64,000 nt of DNA from Reyranella sp. (GCF_004297265.1 NZ_SCUT01000058.1:1-64000); one strand, 5' to 3'. Counted from the stretch's first letter, positions 32,655 through 42,445 are shown. Numbers and translations: made by a program. The notes: generated from the letters alone by a model not told the origin.

Positions 32655-32730
32655 TGGCGTTCCCTACGGGATTCGAACCCGTGTCGCCGCCGTGAAAGGG
32701 CAGTGTCCTAGGCCTCTAGACGAAGGGAAC
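32655..32730 (-). tRNA. tRNA-Glu (anticodon TTC)
   Basis: A 76-base tRNA on the minus strand. The acceptor GTTCCCT pairs with AGGGAAC. The anticodon loop CTTTCAC carries TTC, the T loop is GTTCGAATC, and CCA is encoded at the 3' end (32655-32657). It lies 42 bp downstream of recJ on the same strand and could be co-transcribed with it. Confidence 0.95.
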
Positions 32731-32772
32731 GAAGCCGAAGAGCGGGTGAGATACCGGCTTGAACGCCGGAAA

Positions 32773-34593
32773 TCAAGCGAGCACAGAGCCTGCGGTGGCG
32801 GCGGCGTCGTCGATCTGCAGGCGGACCGTTTCGCGGCCGCCGAAACGGTCGATTTTCAGCGATCCGGCGACATGCAGCACGGGCCGCGCGGGATCCATCA
32901 GGGCCGGTCCCAGCGCGCTCTGGTTGGCCCGGAAGGCGATCGCGTCGACCCGGCCGCGCTCGGCGCCTTGCAGCGTGCAGCGGACATGCCCCTCGCCCAC
33001 CGGCTGGGCATAGCTCACGCGGACGCCAGTGAGAGCGAAGCGCGGTTGCGCATTGCCTGCCCCGAAGGGGCCGGCGCGCTCGATCATCGACACCAGCTCC
33101 GCCGTGGCGGCGGCCGGCGCCAGGGCGGCGTCGATCCCCAGTTCGCGGACCGGCGGCGCGGCACCGAGCTGGGGCGCGATCCGCTCGTCGAGGAAGCGCG
33201 TCAATTCAGGCAGCGACTCGCGCGTCACGGTGAGGCCTGCCGCCATGGCATGGCCGCCGCCATTGACCAGCAGTCCGGCCTGCCGGGCCGCGATCACGGC
33301 GGCGCCGAGATCGACGCCACGCACCGAGCGGCCCGAGCCCTTGCCCAGCGCGCCATCCATGCCGACCACGAAGGCCGGCCGGCCGTAGCGCTCGACCAGG
33401 CGGCTGGCCACGATGCCGATCACGCCGACATGCCAGCCTTCACTCTCGACCAGCAGCGCCGACGGCAGGTCCTTGGCGTTCGGCCCGTACAGGCCTTCGA
33501 TTCGCGTGATCGCCTGGTCGAGGACCTCGCGCTCGATGGCGCGGCGCTCGGCGTTGAACTCGTCGAGCCGGACGGCGAGCGCACCGACCTCGTGGGGATC
33601 GTCGCTGGAGAGCAGGCGCGCGCCGAGATCGGCCTGGCCAACGCGGCCACCGGCATTGACCCGCGGTCCCAGCAGGAACCCCAGGTGATAGGCCTCCGGC
33701 GCCTCCCTGAGGCGCGCCACGTCGGCCAGCGCCGAAAGCCCGGCGTTGCGCCGTTGCGCCATCACCTGCAGGCCCGCCCGTACGAGCGCGCGATTGACGC
33801 CGAGCAAGGGGACGACGTCGCAGACCGTACCCAGCGCCACGAGGTCGAGCCATTGGCGCAGGTCGGGCTCCGGCCGCGACGCGCCGTACCAGCCCGCCTC
33901 GCGCAGCGCGCGATTGACGCCGACGATGAGGAGGAATGCGACGCCGACGGCGGCCAGATGCTTGTGCGGGCTCTCGTCGTCCAGACGGTTGGGGTCGACC
34001 ACGGCCACCGCCTCGGGCAGCGCGATCTCGGCCATGTGGTGGTCGATCACGATCAGGTCGAGGCCGGCGCGCCTGGCTTCGGCCAGCGGCTCGAAGGCGG
34101 TGATGCCGCAATCGACCGTGACGACGACGGACGCCCCCTCCTCCCGGATCTTCAGCAGCGCCGGCGCATTGGGGCCATAGCCTTCCTTGCGGCGGTCCGG
34201 GATGTAGACGCCGATATTGCCGCCGACGGCCCGGAAGAACCGCAGCAGCAGCGCCGACGACGTCGCGCCGTCCACGTCGTAGTCGCCGAACACGACGATG
34301 CGCTCGCCCGTCTGCACGGCGCGTACCAGGCGTCCGACCGCGGCATCCATGTCCTTGAGGTGCGATGGGTCCGGCAGGAACCTGCGCAAGGTCGGCTCGA
34401 GGAAATCGCCGACCGCGTCGAGGCCAACGTCGCGCGCCGCCAGCAGACGGCTGATGGCATCGGGTAGCCCGTGGCGTTGCGCGATGGCCAGCGCCTGACG
34501 CTCGTCACCGAGCCGCGCGGCCCAGCGCTTTCCCGTCAGCGAGCGCTCGACACCCAGAAAGGCCGGGCGCTCGTTTCTTGAAACTTCGGACAT
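32773..34593 (-). CDS. recJ: Single-stranded-DNA-specific exonuclease RecJ
   Basis: A 606-residue DHH-family 5'-3' exonuclease used in recombination and repair. The DHH phosphoesterase core shows FGDYDVDGATSSALL (metal-binding Asp residues) and VIDHHMAEIALPEAVAVVDPNR (the DHH motif). The DHHA1 domain has GKGSGRSVRGVDLGAAV and GGHAMAAGLTV, and an OB-fold C-terminal domain follows. The length is usual. It is the last protein gene of the aminotransferase-hom-glpX-recJ run, an order often seen in alphaproteobacteria. Confidence 0.95.
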   Translation of the reverse strand: MSEVSRNERPAFLGVERSLTGKRWAARLGDERQALAIAQRHGLPDAISRLLAARDVGLDAVGDFLEPTLRRFLPDPSHLKDMDAAVGRLVRAVQTGERIVVFGDYDVDGATSSALLLRFFRAVGGNIGVYIPDRRKEGYGPNAPALLKIREEGASVVVTVDCGITAFEPLAEARRAGLDLIVIDHHMAEIALPEAVAVVDPNRLDDESPHKHLAAVGVAFLLIVGVNRALREAGWYGASRPEPDLRQWLDLVALGTVCDVVPLLGVNRALVRAGLQVMAQRRNAGLSALADVARLREAPEAYHLGFLLGPRVNAGGRVGQADLGARLLSSDDPHEVGALAVRLDEFNAERRAIEREVLDQAITRIEGLYGPNAKDLPSALLVESEGWHVGVIGIVASRLVERYGRPAFVVGMDGALGKGSGRSVRGVDLGAAVIAARQAGLLVNGGGHAMAAGLTVTRESLPELTRFLDERIAPQLGAAPPVRELGIDAALAPAAATAELVSMIERAGPFGAGNAQPRFALTGVRVSYAQPVGEGHVRCTLQGAERGRVDAIAFRANQSALGPALMDPARPVLHVAGSLKIDRFGGRETVRLQIDDAAATAGSVLA

Positions 34594-34655
34594 GCGGCCA
34601 CCTTAGCCTAGCGCGCGGTGGATACGCGCCGGGGAGTCGGCCGATCGAACCGGGC

Positions 34656-35654
34656 TTACGCCCAGCTGGGCAGGCCGGTCTTGATCGAGAAATTGTGGTG
34701 GGCGGACACCCAGCGCACCGTGCCGGTCTTGGAACGCATCACGATGGAGTGCGTCTCGGCGCCGTTGTGGAAGCGGCGCACGCCCTTCAGCATCGAACCC
34801 GAGGTAACGCCGGTGGCCGCGAACATCACGTCGCCCTTGGCCATGTCCGTCATCGAGTACTTGCGGTTGAGATCGGTGATGCCCCACTTCTTGGCGCGGG
34901 CCTTCTCGTCGTCGTTGCGGAACAGCAGGCGGCCCTGGATCTGGCCGCCAATGGCGCGCAGCGCCGCCGCCGCCAGCACTCCTTCCGGCGCGCCGCCCGA
35001 GCCCATGTAGATGTCGATGCCCGAGTCGCCGGTCGAGGTGGCGATCACGCCCGACACGTCGCCGTCGCCGATCAGCATGATGCGCGCGCCCGCCTCGCGG
35101 ACCTTGGCGATCAGTTCGGAATGGCGCGGGCGGTCGAGGATGCAGACCACGAGATCGTTGACGTCGACCTTCTTCGCCTTGGCAAGGTCGCCGAGGTTCT
35201 GCGCCACGCTCTTGTCGAGATCGACGATGCCATCGGGAAGGCCGCCGCCGACGGCGATCTTGTCCATGTAGACGTCGGGCGCGTTGAGGAACCCGCCATG
35301 CTCGGCCATCGCCATGACGGCCAGCGAATTGGGCAGGCCCTTGGCGGTGATGGTCGTGCCTTCCAGCGGGTCGAGCGCGATGTCGATCTTCGGTCCGCCG
35401 CCCATGCCGACCTTCTCGCCGATATAGAGCATCGGCGCCTCGTCGCGCTCGCCCTCGCCGATCACGACGGTGCCTTCGATGTTCAGCGAATTGAGCGAGG
35501 TGCGCATGGCGTCGACGGCGGCCTGGTCGGCCGCCTTCTCGTCACCGCGACCCATCAGCTTGGAGGCCGCAAGGGCGGCCGCCTCGGTCACCCGCACCGC
35601 TTCCAGTGCGAGGTTGCGGTCCATCTTGCCGGTCTCTTCTCTCATGTCGGCCAT
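34656..35654 (-). CDS. glpX: Class II fructose-1,6-bisphosphatase GlpX
   Basis: A 332-residue class II fructose-1,6-bisphosphatase, the gluconeogenic and Calvin-cycle phosphatase. Family marks are VIGEGERDEAPMLYIGEKVG (metal site), IALDPLEGTTITAKG and YMGSGGAPEGVLAAAALRAIGG. ATG 35654 is chosen because GGAGGAGA is 6 bases upstream; a later ATG at 35624 is possible. It sits between hom and recJ. Some alphaproteobacterial GlpX proteins also cleave sedoheptulose-1,7-bisphosphate, which cannot be judged here. Confidence 0.94.
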   Translation of the reverse strand: MADMREETGKMDRNLALEAVRVTEAAALAASKLMGRGDEKAADQAAVDAMRTSLNSLNIEGTVVIGEGERDEAPMLYIGEKVGMGGGPKIDIALDPLEGTTITAKGLPNSLAVMAMAEHGGFLNAPDVYMDKIAVGGGLPDGIVDLDKSVAQNLGDLAKAKKVDVNDLVVCILDRPRHSELIAKVREAGARIMLIGDGDVSGVIATSTGDSGIDIYMGSGGAPEGVLAAAALRAIGGQIQGRLLFRNDDEKARAKKWGITDLNRKYSMTDMAKGDVMFAATGVTSGSMLKGVRRFHNGAETHSIVMRSKTGTVRWVSAHHNFSIKTGLPSWA

Positions 35655-35684
35655 CGTCTCCTCCGCGGCGTCTCTCTTCGCCCT

Positions 35685-36977
35685 CTAGAATGCCTCGATC
35701 CTGATCACGCACGGCTCCTCGGCGACGGCGCCGAGCTTGGCGATGCGCGCCAGGGCGCGCTGCATCGCAGCCTCTTCGGTTTCGTGTGTGGTCAGCACCA
35801 CCGGCACCTCGCCCGACTCGGAGCGGCCGCGTTGCAGCATCGATTCGAGCGAGATGCGTTCCTTGGCGAGCGCACCGGACACAGCGGCGATCACGCCCGG
35901 CCGATCCTGCACCATCAGGCGCATGTAGTAGGCCCCGACATGGCGGTCCATCGGCGAGGCCTTCTTGGTCGCGAGCTTGTCGGCGGGAACCACGAACGCC
36001 GGCATATGCCGTCCGCGCGCCACATCCACCAGGTCGGCGACGACGGCCGAGGCGGTCGGCCCCTGCCCGGCGCCGCGGCCCTGGAACATCGTCGTGCCAA
36101 CGAAGTCGCCCTCGACGACAACGGCATTGAACACGCCCTCGATATGGGCGATCGGCGTGTCGAGCGGCACCATGCAGGGATGCACGCGCTGCTCGATGCC
36201 ATGCCGCGTCTCGCGCGCCAGCCCCAGCAGCTTGATGCGGTATCCGAGCTCCTCCGCGAACTCGATGTCCATCGAGGTGATGCGGCGGATGCCTTCGACA
36301 TGGACGCCCGCAAAGTCGACCCTGGCGCCGAACGCCGCACCGGTCAGCACCGCGAGCTTGTGGGCGGCATCGATGCCGTCGACGTCGAAGGTCGGGTCGG
36401 CCTCGGCGTAACCCGCGGCCTGCGCCTCGGCCAGCACGACGTCGAAGTCGCGGCCGGTCTCGCGCATGGTCGTCAGGATGTAGTTGCAGGTCCCGTTGAG
36501 GATTCCGTAGAGCCGCTTCACGCGGTTGCCGACGAGGCCCTCGCGCAGCGCCTTGATGATCGGGATGCCGCCCGCCACCGCAGCCTCGAAGGCGAGAATG
36601 CGCTGCTTCTTTTCGGCCGCCGCGGCGAGTTCCGCGCCATGCAGCGCCAGCAGCGCCTTGTTGGCGGTCACGACATGCTTGCCCGAGGCCAGGGCCTTCT
36701 GGACCAGCCGGCGGGCCACGCCACCGGAGCCGCCGATCAGCTCGACGACGACGTCGATGTCCGGCGCGGTCGCCAGCGCCATCGGATCCTTCTCCCAGCG
36801 CAGGCCGGTGAGGTCGATGTCGCGCTTCTTGGCCTTGCTGCGGGCGCTGACGGCGACGACCTTGAGGGGCCGTCCGCCACGCAACGCGAGAAGCCGGCCA
36901 TGTTCGGCCAGCAGCTTCACCACGCCTGCACCCACGGTGCCGAGCCCGGCGATGCCGATCCTGAGGGGAGAATTCAT
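35685..36977 (-). CDS. hom: Homoserine dehydrogenase
   Basis: A 430-residue enzyme reducing aspartate semialdehyde to homoserine for threonine and methionine synthesis. The N-terminal NAD(P) site is IGIAGLGTVGAGVVKLL. The catalytic core carries YGILNGTCNYILTTM and AAGYAEADPTFDVDGIDAAHKLAVL, and a C-terminal ACT domain (RLMVQDRPGVIAAVSGALAKERISLESML) gives feedback control. ATG 36977 begins right at the Rossmann strand. It lies 25 bp downstream of the aminotransferase gene, so the two are co-transcribed. Confidence 0.95.
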   Translation of the reverse strand: MNSPLRIGIAGLGTVGAGVVKLLAEHGRLLALRGGRPLKVVAVSARSKAKKRDIDLTGLRWEKDPMALATAPDIDVVVELIGGSGGVARRLVQKALASGKHVVTANKALLALHGAELAAAAEKKQRILAFEAAVAGGIPIIKALREGLVGNRVKRLYGILNGTCNYILTTMRETGRDFDVVLAEAQAAGYAEADPTFDVDGIDAAHKLAVLTGAAFGARVDFAGVHVEGIRRITSMDIEFAEELGYRIKLLGLARETRHGIEQRVHPCMVPLDTPIAHIEGVFNAVVVEGDFVGTTMFQGRGAGQGPTASAVVADLVDVARGRHMPAFVVPADKLATKKASPMDRHVGAYYMRLMVQDRPGVIAAVSGALAKERISLESMLQRGRSESGEVPVVLTTHETEEAAMQRALARIAKLGAVAEEPCVIRIEAF

Positions 36978-37002
36978 GGGCGCCTGATACGACAGGATGG
37001 GG

Positions 37003-38259
37003 TCAGGCGCGAGCCTTGATCGGTGTGATGTTGTCCCCAACGCCGCGCAGGTAGAGGTCGATGGACCGGCCCGGGTCGGCCAGCACCTGCCGGATGTTGC
37101 GCACGGCCTGGCGGATACGGTGCTTGTTCTCCACCAGCGCGATGCGGACATGTGCGTCGCCATGCTCGCCGAAGCCGATGCCCGGCGACAGGGCCACGTT
37201 GGCCTGGGTCAGCAGCAGCTTGGAAAAGGCCAGCGATCCCAGCTCGGCGAAGTCCTTGGGTAGCGGCGCCCAGGCGAACATGCTGGCCGACGGTGACGGC
37301 AGGTCCCAGCCCGCGCCCTTCAGCCCCTCGATCAGGACGTCGCGGCGCTCTTTGTAGGTATTGCGCGCCTCGACGATGCAGTCCTGCGGCCCGTTCAGTG
37401 CCGCCGTCGCCGCCACCTGGATCGGCGTGAAGGCGCCGTAGTCGAGGTACGACTTGATGCGGGTCAGCGCCTGGATGAGCGTCTTGTTCCCGGCCGCGAA
37501 GCCCATACGCCAGCCGGCCATCGAGTACGTCTTGCTCATCGAGGTGAACTCGATGGCGATGTCGCGCGCACCCGGCACCTGCAGCACCGATGGCGGCGGC
37601 ACGCCGTCGAAGTAGATCTCGGCATAGGCAAGGTCCGACAGGATCCAGATGCCCTGGCGTTTGCAGAAATCGACGATGGCCGCATAGAAGTCGAGGTCGA
37701 CGACCTGGGCTGTCGGGTTCGACGGGTAGTTCAGCACCAGCGCCAACGGCTTGGGTACGGCATGGCGCACCGCCCGCTCGAGCGCCGGCAGGAATTCCTC
37801 GATCGAGGTCGAGCCAGGCACCGGAATGTGGCGCACCGAACCACCGGCGATGATGAAACCGTAGGGATGGATCGGATAGCTGGGATTGGGCACCAGCACC
37901 GTGTCACCCGGCGAGGTGATCGCCTGCGCGAGGTTGGCGAGCCCTTCCTTCGAACCGAGCGTGACGATGATCTCGCTCTCAGGGTCGAGTTCGACGCCGA
38001 AGCGGCGCGCGTAATAGGCGGCCTGCGCCTTGCGGAGGCCCGGGATACCGCGCGAGGCGGAATAGCCATGGGCGCGCGGATTGGCCGCCGCCTCGGCGAG
38101 CTTGGCCACGATGTGCGGTGCGGTCGGCAGGTCGGGATTGCCCATGCCGAGGTCGATGACGTCCTGGCCGGCGGCGCGGGCACGGGCCTTCATGGCGTTC
38201 ACTTCCGCGAACACGTAGGGCGGCAGGCGCTTGAGGCGGTGAAATTCCGAGTCGTCCAT
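37003..38259 (-). CDS. Class I/II aminotransferase (alanine/LL-DAP aminotransferase-like)
   Basis: A 418-residue PLP enzyme of fold type I. The sequence shows DVIDLGMGNPDLPTAPHIV, NYPSNPTAQVVD, ILSDLAYAEIYFDG and the Schiff-base lysine motif FTSMSKTYSMAGWRMGF. Orthologues next to hom in alphaproteobacteria are annotated as AlaC or LL-diaminopimelate aminotransferase-like. Position favours a role in amino-acid biosynthesis, with alanine synthesis the best guess. It starts 19 bp after the lipoprotein gene upstream. Confidence 0.92.
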   Translation of the reverse strand: MDDSEFHRLKRLPPYVFAEVNAMKARARAAGQDVIDLGMGNPDLPTAPHIVAKLAEAAANPRAHGYSASRGIPGLRKAQAAYYARRFGVELDPESEIIVTLGSKEGLANLAQAITSPGDTVLVPNPSYPIHPYGFIIAGGSVRHIPVPGSTSIEEFLPALERAVRHAVPKPLALVLNYPSNPTAQVVDLDFYAAIVDFCKRQGIWILSDLAYAEIYFDGVPPPSVLQVPGARDIAIEFTSMSKTYSMAGWRMGFAAGNKTLIQALTRIKSYLDYGAFTPIQVAATAALNGPQDCIVEARNTYKERRDVLIEGLKGAGWDLPSPSASMFAWAPLPKDFAELGSLAFSKLLLTQANVALSPGIGFGEHGDAHVRIALVENKHRIRQAVRNIRQVLADPGRSIDLYLRGVGDNITPIKARA

Positions 38260-38278
38260 GTCGTTCTTCCTTCGGCGC

Positions 38279-39538
38279 CTAGAAGTCGATGAAGACGTCG
38301 ACGCGCCGGTTGGCGGCGAGGCCGCGGGCGGTACTGGTCCGGTAGATCGGCTCCTCGTCGGAAGCCGCTTCCGCGACAATCTGGCCGGTCGGCACGCCGA
38401 GCCGGCGCAGTTTATGGGCGATCGCCAGCGCGCGACGGCGCGACACATCGAAATTGTCGCGGTCCTGCGCGGCATGCGCCACGATGCGCACGATGCCGCC
38501 ATTGTCCCGCTGGATCTCGGCCACTTGCGCGAGCACGGCGGAGTCCACGCCGTCCAGGGCCGTCGAAGACGGTCCGAACTGAATCACGGCCACCTGCAGC
38601 GATCCCTCGAACGGCGGCGACTTCAGGGCGCTGAAGGGAACTTCGCCCGACTGCGCCATGGCGATGTTGGCCTTGACCGGCGTCGGATCCGCACACGCAT
38701 CGCCGGCAGACTCGGTGAACGCGACCACCAACGGCGCCAGCGTCATGACCGAGCCGACGTCGATGCCCGTCGGCATCCAACCCGGCTGCGGCGCGAAGGC
38801 CTTGTTCGGATCCGTCGGCGGCGCAGGAGCGGCCGGTGCTGGCGTGGGCTCGGGCGCTGCAGCCGGCGGCGCACCGGTCGTTATCGAGCCCGGCTCAGCT
38901 CCAGGCGGTGTCCAGCCGGGCGGCGGGCTGAACGCCCTGTCCGGATTGCCAGAAGGGGCCGGTGTCGCCGGTGCCGGAACGGGCGCAGGCGTGGCCGCGG
39001 GATCGGGCGCTGCAGACGGCGGAGACATCGGTGCGCTCGTCACAGGGGCCGGGGGCGGCACGGGAGCCGAGACTGGGGCCTGATCGGACGTGATCGTTCC
39101 CGCGCCCACCGGCGGCGCCCCGACCGGGGCTGCCGCGGGAGGCGTCCCTTCCTGCTTCTCCCTTGCCTTCTCTTCCTTGTCAGCGGCCTCCCGCTCGAGG
39201 CGAGCTTCGCGGTCCTTCCGATCGCGTTCCGCCTGCTCCTTCTCAATGGCCTCGCGCTGTGCCTTCTGGCCACCCTTGGGAGAAATGATGGAACCGATCG
39301 CCGGCGCAGCACGGTCGTCGCCTCCAACAACTCCAGCGTCATATTGCGGATTGGCCGGCGCAGCCGGAAGGCTCGCGGATGGCTGGACGCCCTTTTCTGC
39401 ACCGGGACGCGGCGGAGGACCGGCCGGCGTCGAGCCGCCGATCCAGTCGCAGCCAGCCAGGAGGGCGAGCGCAGACACGCCAAGCAGGCCGAGCCAGCGG
39501 CCCCTGCCGTTCGTGTCCTGGTGTCGCTGCATCGTCAT
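38279..39538 (-). CDS. OmpA-domain lipoprotein with Pro/Ala-rich linker
   Basis: A 419-residue outer-membrane-associated lipoprotein. The leader ends in the lipobox LLAGC. Residues about 90-135 are a charged helical stretch (EKEQAERDRKDREARLERE). A long Pro/Ala/Gly-rich linker follows, including repeated PGW units (GWTPPG, GWMPTG). The C-terminal OmpA/MotB domain (VRIVAHAAQDRDNFDVSRRRALAIAHKL) ends in NRRVDVFIDF and should grip peptidoglycan. It precedes the aminotransferase gene by 19 bp and is divergent from phaC. Start 39532 is an alternative. Confidence 0.85.
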   Translation of the reverse strand: MTMQRHQDTNGRGRWLGLLGVSALALLAGCDWIGGSTPAGPPPRPGAEKGVQPSASLPAAPANPQYDAGVVGGDDRAAPAIGSIISPKGGQKAQREAIEKEQAERDRKDREARLEREAADKEEKAREKQEGTPPAAAPVGAPPVGAGTITSDQAPVSAPVPPPAPVTSAPMSPPSAAPDPAATPAPVPAPATPAPSGNPDRAFSPPPGWTPPGAEPGSITTGAPPAAAPEPTPAPAAPAPPTDPNKAFAPQPGWMPTGIDVGSVMTLAPLVVAFTESAGDACADPTPVKANIAMAQSGEVPFSALKSPPFEGSLQVAVIQFGPSSTALDGVDSAVLAQVAEIQRDNGGIVRIVAHAAQDRDNFDVSRRRALAIAHKLRRLGVPTGQIVAEAASDEEPIYRTSTARGLAANRRVDVFIDF

Positions 39539-39729
39539 CACCCGCTGTGTACGCTGAAACTCGATTTCCCGCCTGTTTAGCGGAGACCGAGAGGAAATTT
39601 GACCCGTCAGTTGTCGCATCCTACCTATGAAAGGCAAGTGGCGGCCCGGGTCGTCACTAGCTATGGTACCGGGGCGTTGAATTTACCGCAAGAAACGCCA
39701 CAAAGGCAATGATTCGGAAGGGGAAACGC

Positions 39730-41544
39730 ATGTCGGATAGTCCTGCCCCCGCAGCCCTCGGCGGTCTCTCTCCGGAGGAATCCGAGAAGCTCCAGGAGGC
39801 TTTCAAGGATATCGCGACGCGCAGCCAGAAGCTGCTGCAGGACTTTTCCCAACGCTATCAGGCCGACGGCCAGCGGCCGGCCGACCCGCTCCACCTCACC
39901 CAGACCTTCATGGACTTCACGGCCAAGATGCTGGCCGATCCGAACCGGCTGGTACAGGCCCAGGTCGAGCTGTGGCAGCAGTACATGAAACTCTGGCAGG
40001 TCACGGCCCAGCGCATGATGGGCCAGCCGGTGGAGCCCGTGGCGGAGCCAGCCCGCGGAGACAAGCGCTTCAACGACCCGGCCTGGAGGGATGAGGTCGT
40101 CTTCGACTATCTGAAGCAGTCCTATCTGCTGACGGCTCGGTGGCTGCAGGGCACCATCAAGGAGGTGGAGGGCGTCGACGACAAGACCGCCCGCAAGGTC
40201 GACTTCTACACGCGCCAGTTCATCGACGCGATGTCGCCGTCGAATTTCGCCATGACCAACCCGCAGGTCGTCAAGGCGACCGTCGAATCCAAGGGCGAAA
40301 ACCTGCTGAAGGGCTTGCAGAATCTGCTCAGTGACCTCGAGCGCGGCAAGGGCAGGCTTGAGATCCGCCAGACCGACATGGATGCCTTCAAGGTCGGTGG
40401 CAACGTCGCCACCTCGCCCGGCAAGGTCGTCTATCAGAACGATATCATCCAGCTCATCCAGTACGCGCCGGCCACCGAGGAGGTCTACGAGATCCCGCTG
40501 CTGATCGTGCCGCCGTGGATCAACAAGTTCTACATCCTCGACCTCAAGCCCGAGAATTCGTTCATCAAGTGGGCGACCGAGCAGGGCTACACGGTGTTCG
40601 TCGTGTCCTGGGTCAACCCGGACGAGCGCCTCGCGAAGATGTCGTTCGAGGACTACATGAACCAGGGTCCGCTCGCCGCGCTCGACGCCATCGAGAAGGC
40701 GACGGGACAGCGCAAGGCCTCGGCGATCGGCTATTGCATAGGCGGCACGCTGATGGCCGCGACGCTCGCCTACATGGCCGCCCGCAACGACGACCGGATC
40801 GTGGCCTGCACCTTCTTCACGGCGCAGGTCGACTTCAGTGAACCGGGTGAACTCGGCGTCTTCATCGACGAGAATCAGCTCGCGAACGTCGAGGAGATGA
40901 TGGGCAAGAAGGGCTACCTCGAAGGCAGCGAGATGGCCACGACCTTCAACATGTTGCGCGCCAACGATCTCATCTGGTCGTTCGTCGTGAACAACTACCT
41001 GATGGGCAAGGACCCCTTCCCTTTCGATCTTCTGTACTGGAATGCCGACGCCACGCGCATGCCGGCGGCGATGCACAGCTACTACCTGCGCAACATGTAC
41101 CAGAAGAACCTGCTCAGCCAGCCGGGCGGCATCGTTCTCGACAACGTGCCGATCGACCTGCGCAAGATCCGGATTCCGGTCTACATCCAGGCCGGCAAGG
41201 AAGACCATATCGCGCCGGTTCGTTCGGTCTACAAGGCGACCCAGCTGTTCAGCGGACCGGTACGGTTCATGCTGGCAGGCTCCGGCCACATCGCCGGCGT
41301 CGTCAATCCGCCGCGCAACAAGAAGTACCAGCACTGGCTGAACGAGACGGCGACGAATCCGCCGACGCTGGCCGAATGGCAGGCCGGCGCCAAGGAGTTC
41401 CCCGGCTCGTGGTGGAACGACTGGGACAAGTGGCTGTCGGCCCTCTCCGGCCCGAAGGTCCCGGCCCGCGTGCCCGGCACCGCCGGACTTCCCGCGATCG
41501 AGGATGCACCCGGCAGTTACGTGAAGGTGCGGTCGGGGACTTAG
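39730..41544 (+). CDS. phaC: Class I polyhydroxyalkanoate synthase PhaC
   Basis: A 604-residue class I PHA synthase polymerising (R)-3-hydroxyacyl-CoA into storage granules. The lipase-like box GYCIGG holds nucleophile C336. The N-terminal domain has the usual DPAWRDEVVFDYLKQSYLLTARWL, and the C-terminal region has YIQAGKEDHIAPVRSVY (Asp) and AGSGHIAGVVNPP (His). AAGGGG precedes ATG 39730. phaA and phaB are not in the window. It ends overlapping a small convergent gene by 4 bp. Confidence 0.95.
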   Translation: MSDSPAPAALGGLSPEESEKLQEAFKDIATRSQKLLQDFSQRYQADGQRPADPLHLTQTFMDFTAKMLADPNRLVQAQVELWQQYMKLWQVTAQRMMGQPVEPVAEPARGDKRFNDPAWRDEVVFDYLKQSYLLTARWLQGTIKEVEGVDDKTARKVDFYTRQFIDAMSPSNFAMTNPQVVKATVESKGENLLKGLQNLLSDLERGKGRLEIRQTDMDAFKVGGNVATSPGKVVYQNDIIQLIQYAPATEEVYEIPLLIVPPWINKFYILDLKPENSFIKWATEQGYTVFVVSWVNPDERLAKMSFEDYMNQGPLAALDAIEKATGQRKASAIGYCIGGTLMAATLAYMAARNDDRIVACTFFTAQVDFSEPGELGVFIDENQLANVEEMMGKKGYLEGSEMATTFNMLRANDLIWSFVVNNYLMGKDPFPFDLLYWNADATRMPAAMHSYYLRNMYQKNLLSQPGGIVLDNVPIDLRKIRIPVYIQAGKEDHIAPVRSVYKATQLFSGPVRFMLAGSGHIAGVVNPPRNKKYQHWLNETATNPPTLAEWQAGAKEFPGSWWNDWDKWLSALSGPKVPARVPGTAGLPAIEDAPGSYVKVRSGT

Positions 41545-41843
41545 CGTTTCCAGTCCGGCGCGGGGACACCCATCTTCTTGTCACGAAGAAGTTTTTCGAT
41601 GATGGCGACCCCGGTCGCGTAGTCGCCCTTGTCGCAATCAGTGCGCGCGCCGATCCGGGTCATGTTCCGGGCACCGTCGGTCGATCCCTCGCCCCGGCTC
41701 TGGCCGTAGTAGTCGAAGTATTTGATCAACTGGTCGCAGCGGGTCTTGCTTGGGGGAACCTGCGCGAACGCCACAGGCACCGCAATTGCCGCGGCAACAA
41801 GCAGGAGGAGGATCGACGGGACAAGAAGAGAGTGCATGCGCAA
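41541..41843 (-). CDS. Small secreted protein of unknown function
   Basis: A 100-residue exported protein with a signal peptide (about residues 1-28, ending VAFAQ). The mature part begins VPPSKTRCDQLIKYFDYYGQSRGEGSTDGARNMTRIGARTDCDKGDYATGV and has two cysteines likely to pair. I know no function. The stop overlaps the phaC end by 4 bp in convergent orientation. It is upstream of nothing on its own strand, so it appears to be a single-gene transcript. Confidence 0.7.
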   Translation of the reverse strand: MRMHSLLVPSILLLLVAAAIAVPVAFAQVPPSKTRCDQLIKYFDYYGQSRGEGSTDGARNMTRIGARTDCDKGDYATGVAIIEKLLRDKKMGVPAPDWKR

Positions 41844-41893
41844 CGAACGCCGTTGTGGCTCGGCGAGTTCCGGGGCGCGCGCTCGTGCCGCGC

Positions 41894-42430
41894 CTACTCC
41901 GCAGCCTCGGGCCGATCGGCCATGTACCGCTGCCCGAGCCGCACATAGGCGGCGGCAGACCGCCGGAAGGATTCGATGTCCTTCTCGGTGATGTCACGCA
42001 TCTTCACCGCGGGATTGCCGGCCCACAGTTCACCCTTGCGCACGATCTTGCGCGGCGTCACCACCGCCCCCGCCGCGACCATCGCGCCGGTCTCGACCAC
42101 GGCCTCGTCGAGCACCGTGGAGTGCATGCCGATGAAGGCGTCGTCCTGCACTTCGCAGGCATGCAGCAGCGCCAGGTGACCGACCGTGACGTTGCGGCCG
42201 ACGACGGTACCAACGCCGCGCGCTGCGATGTGGATCACCGTTCCGTCCTGGATGTTGGAGTTCTCGCCAATCCTGATACCGGGCCCGTCGCCGCGCAACA
42301 CCGCGCCGAACCAGATGCTGCAGTTCGCGGCGACCTCGACCTCCCCGATCAGAGTGGCATTGGGCGCCACGAAGGCCGTGCTGTGGACCCGGGGCACGAA
42401 GCCGTTGAAGGGCACGATGAGACCGGACAT
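41894..42430 (-). CDS. Gamma-carbonic anhydrase-like hexapeptide-repeat protein
   Basis: A 178-residue left-handed beta-helix protein of the gamma-carbonic anhydrase/YrdA group. Hexapeptide repeats run from FVAPNATLIGEVEV onward. The zinc histidines are visible in GTVIHIA and VTVGHLALLHACEV, supporting a metal-dependent trimer. The length agrees with YrdA/PaaY-type proteins, many of which show little CO2 hydration activity. ATG 42430 starts the family-typical N-terminus. It is downstream of rpsI, but a strong terminator hairpin lies between them. Confidence 0.88.
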   Translation of the reverse strand: MSGLIVPFNGFVPRVHSTAFVAPNATLIGEVEVAANCSIWFGAVLRGDGPGIRIGENSNIQDGTVIHIAARGVGTVVGRNVTVGHLALLHACEVQDDAFIGMHSTVLDEAVVETGAMVAAGAVVTPRKIVRKGELWAGNPAVKMRDITEKDIESFRRSAAAYVRLGQRYMADRPEAAE

Positions 42431-42445
42431 CGGATCGCAACTCCA

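Noticed and set aside
32655..32730. tRNA-Glu as an integration site
   Set aside because: No integrase gene, no direct repeat of the tRNA 3' end, and housekeeping genes flank it on the recJ side.
34578..37019. A plus-strand open frame of over 800 codons opposite glpX and hom
   Set aside because: Both minus-strand genes are clear. The opposite frame is His/Arg/Asp-rich, as expected for the complement of high-GC coding DNA.
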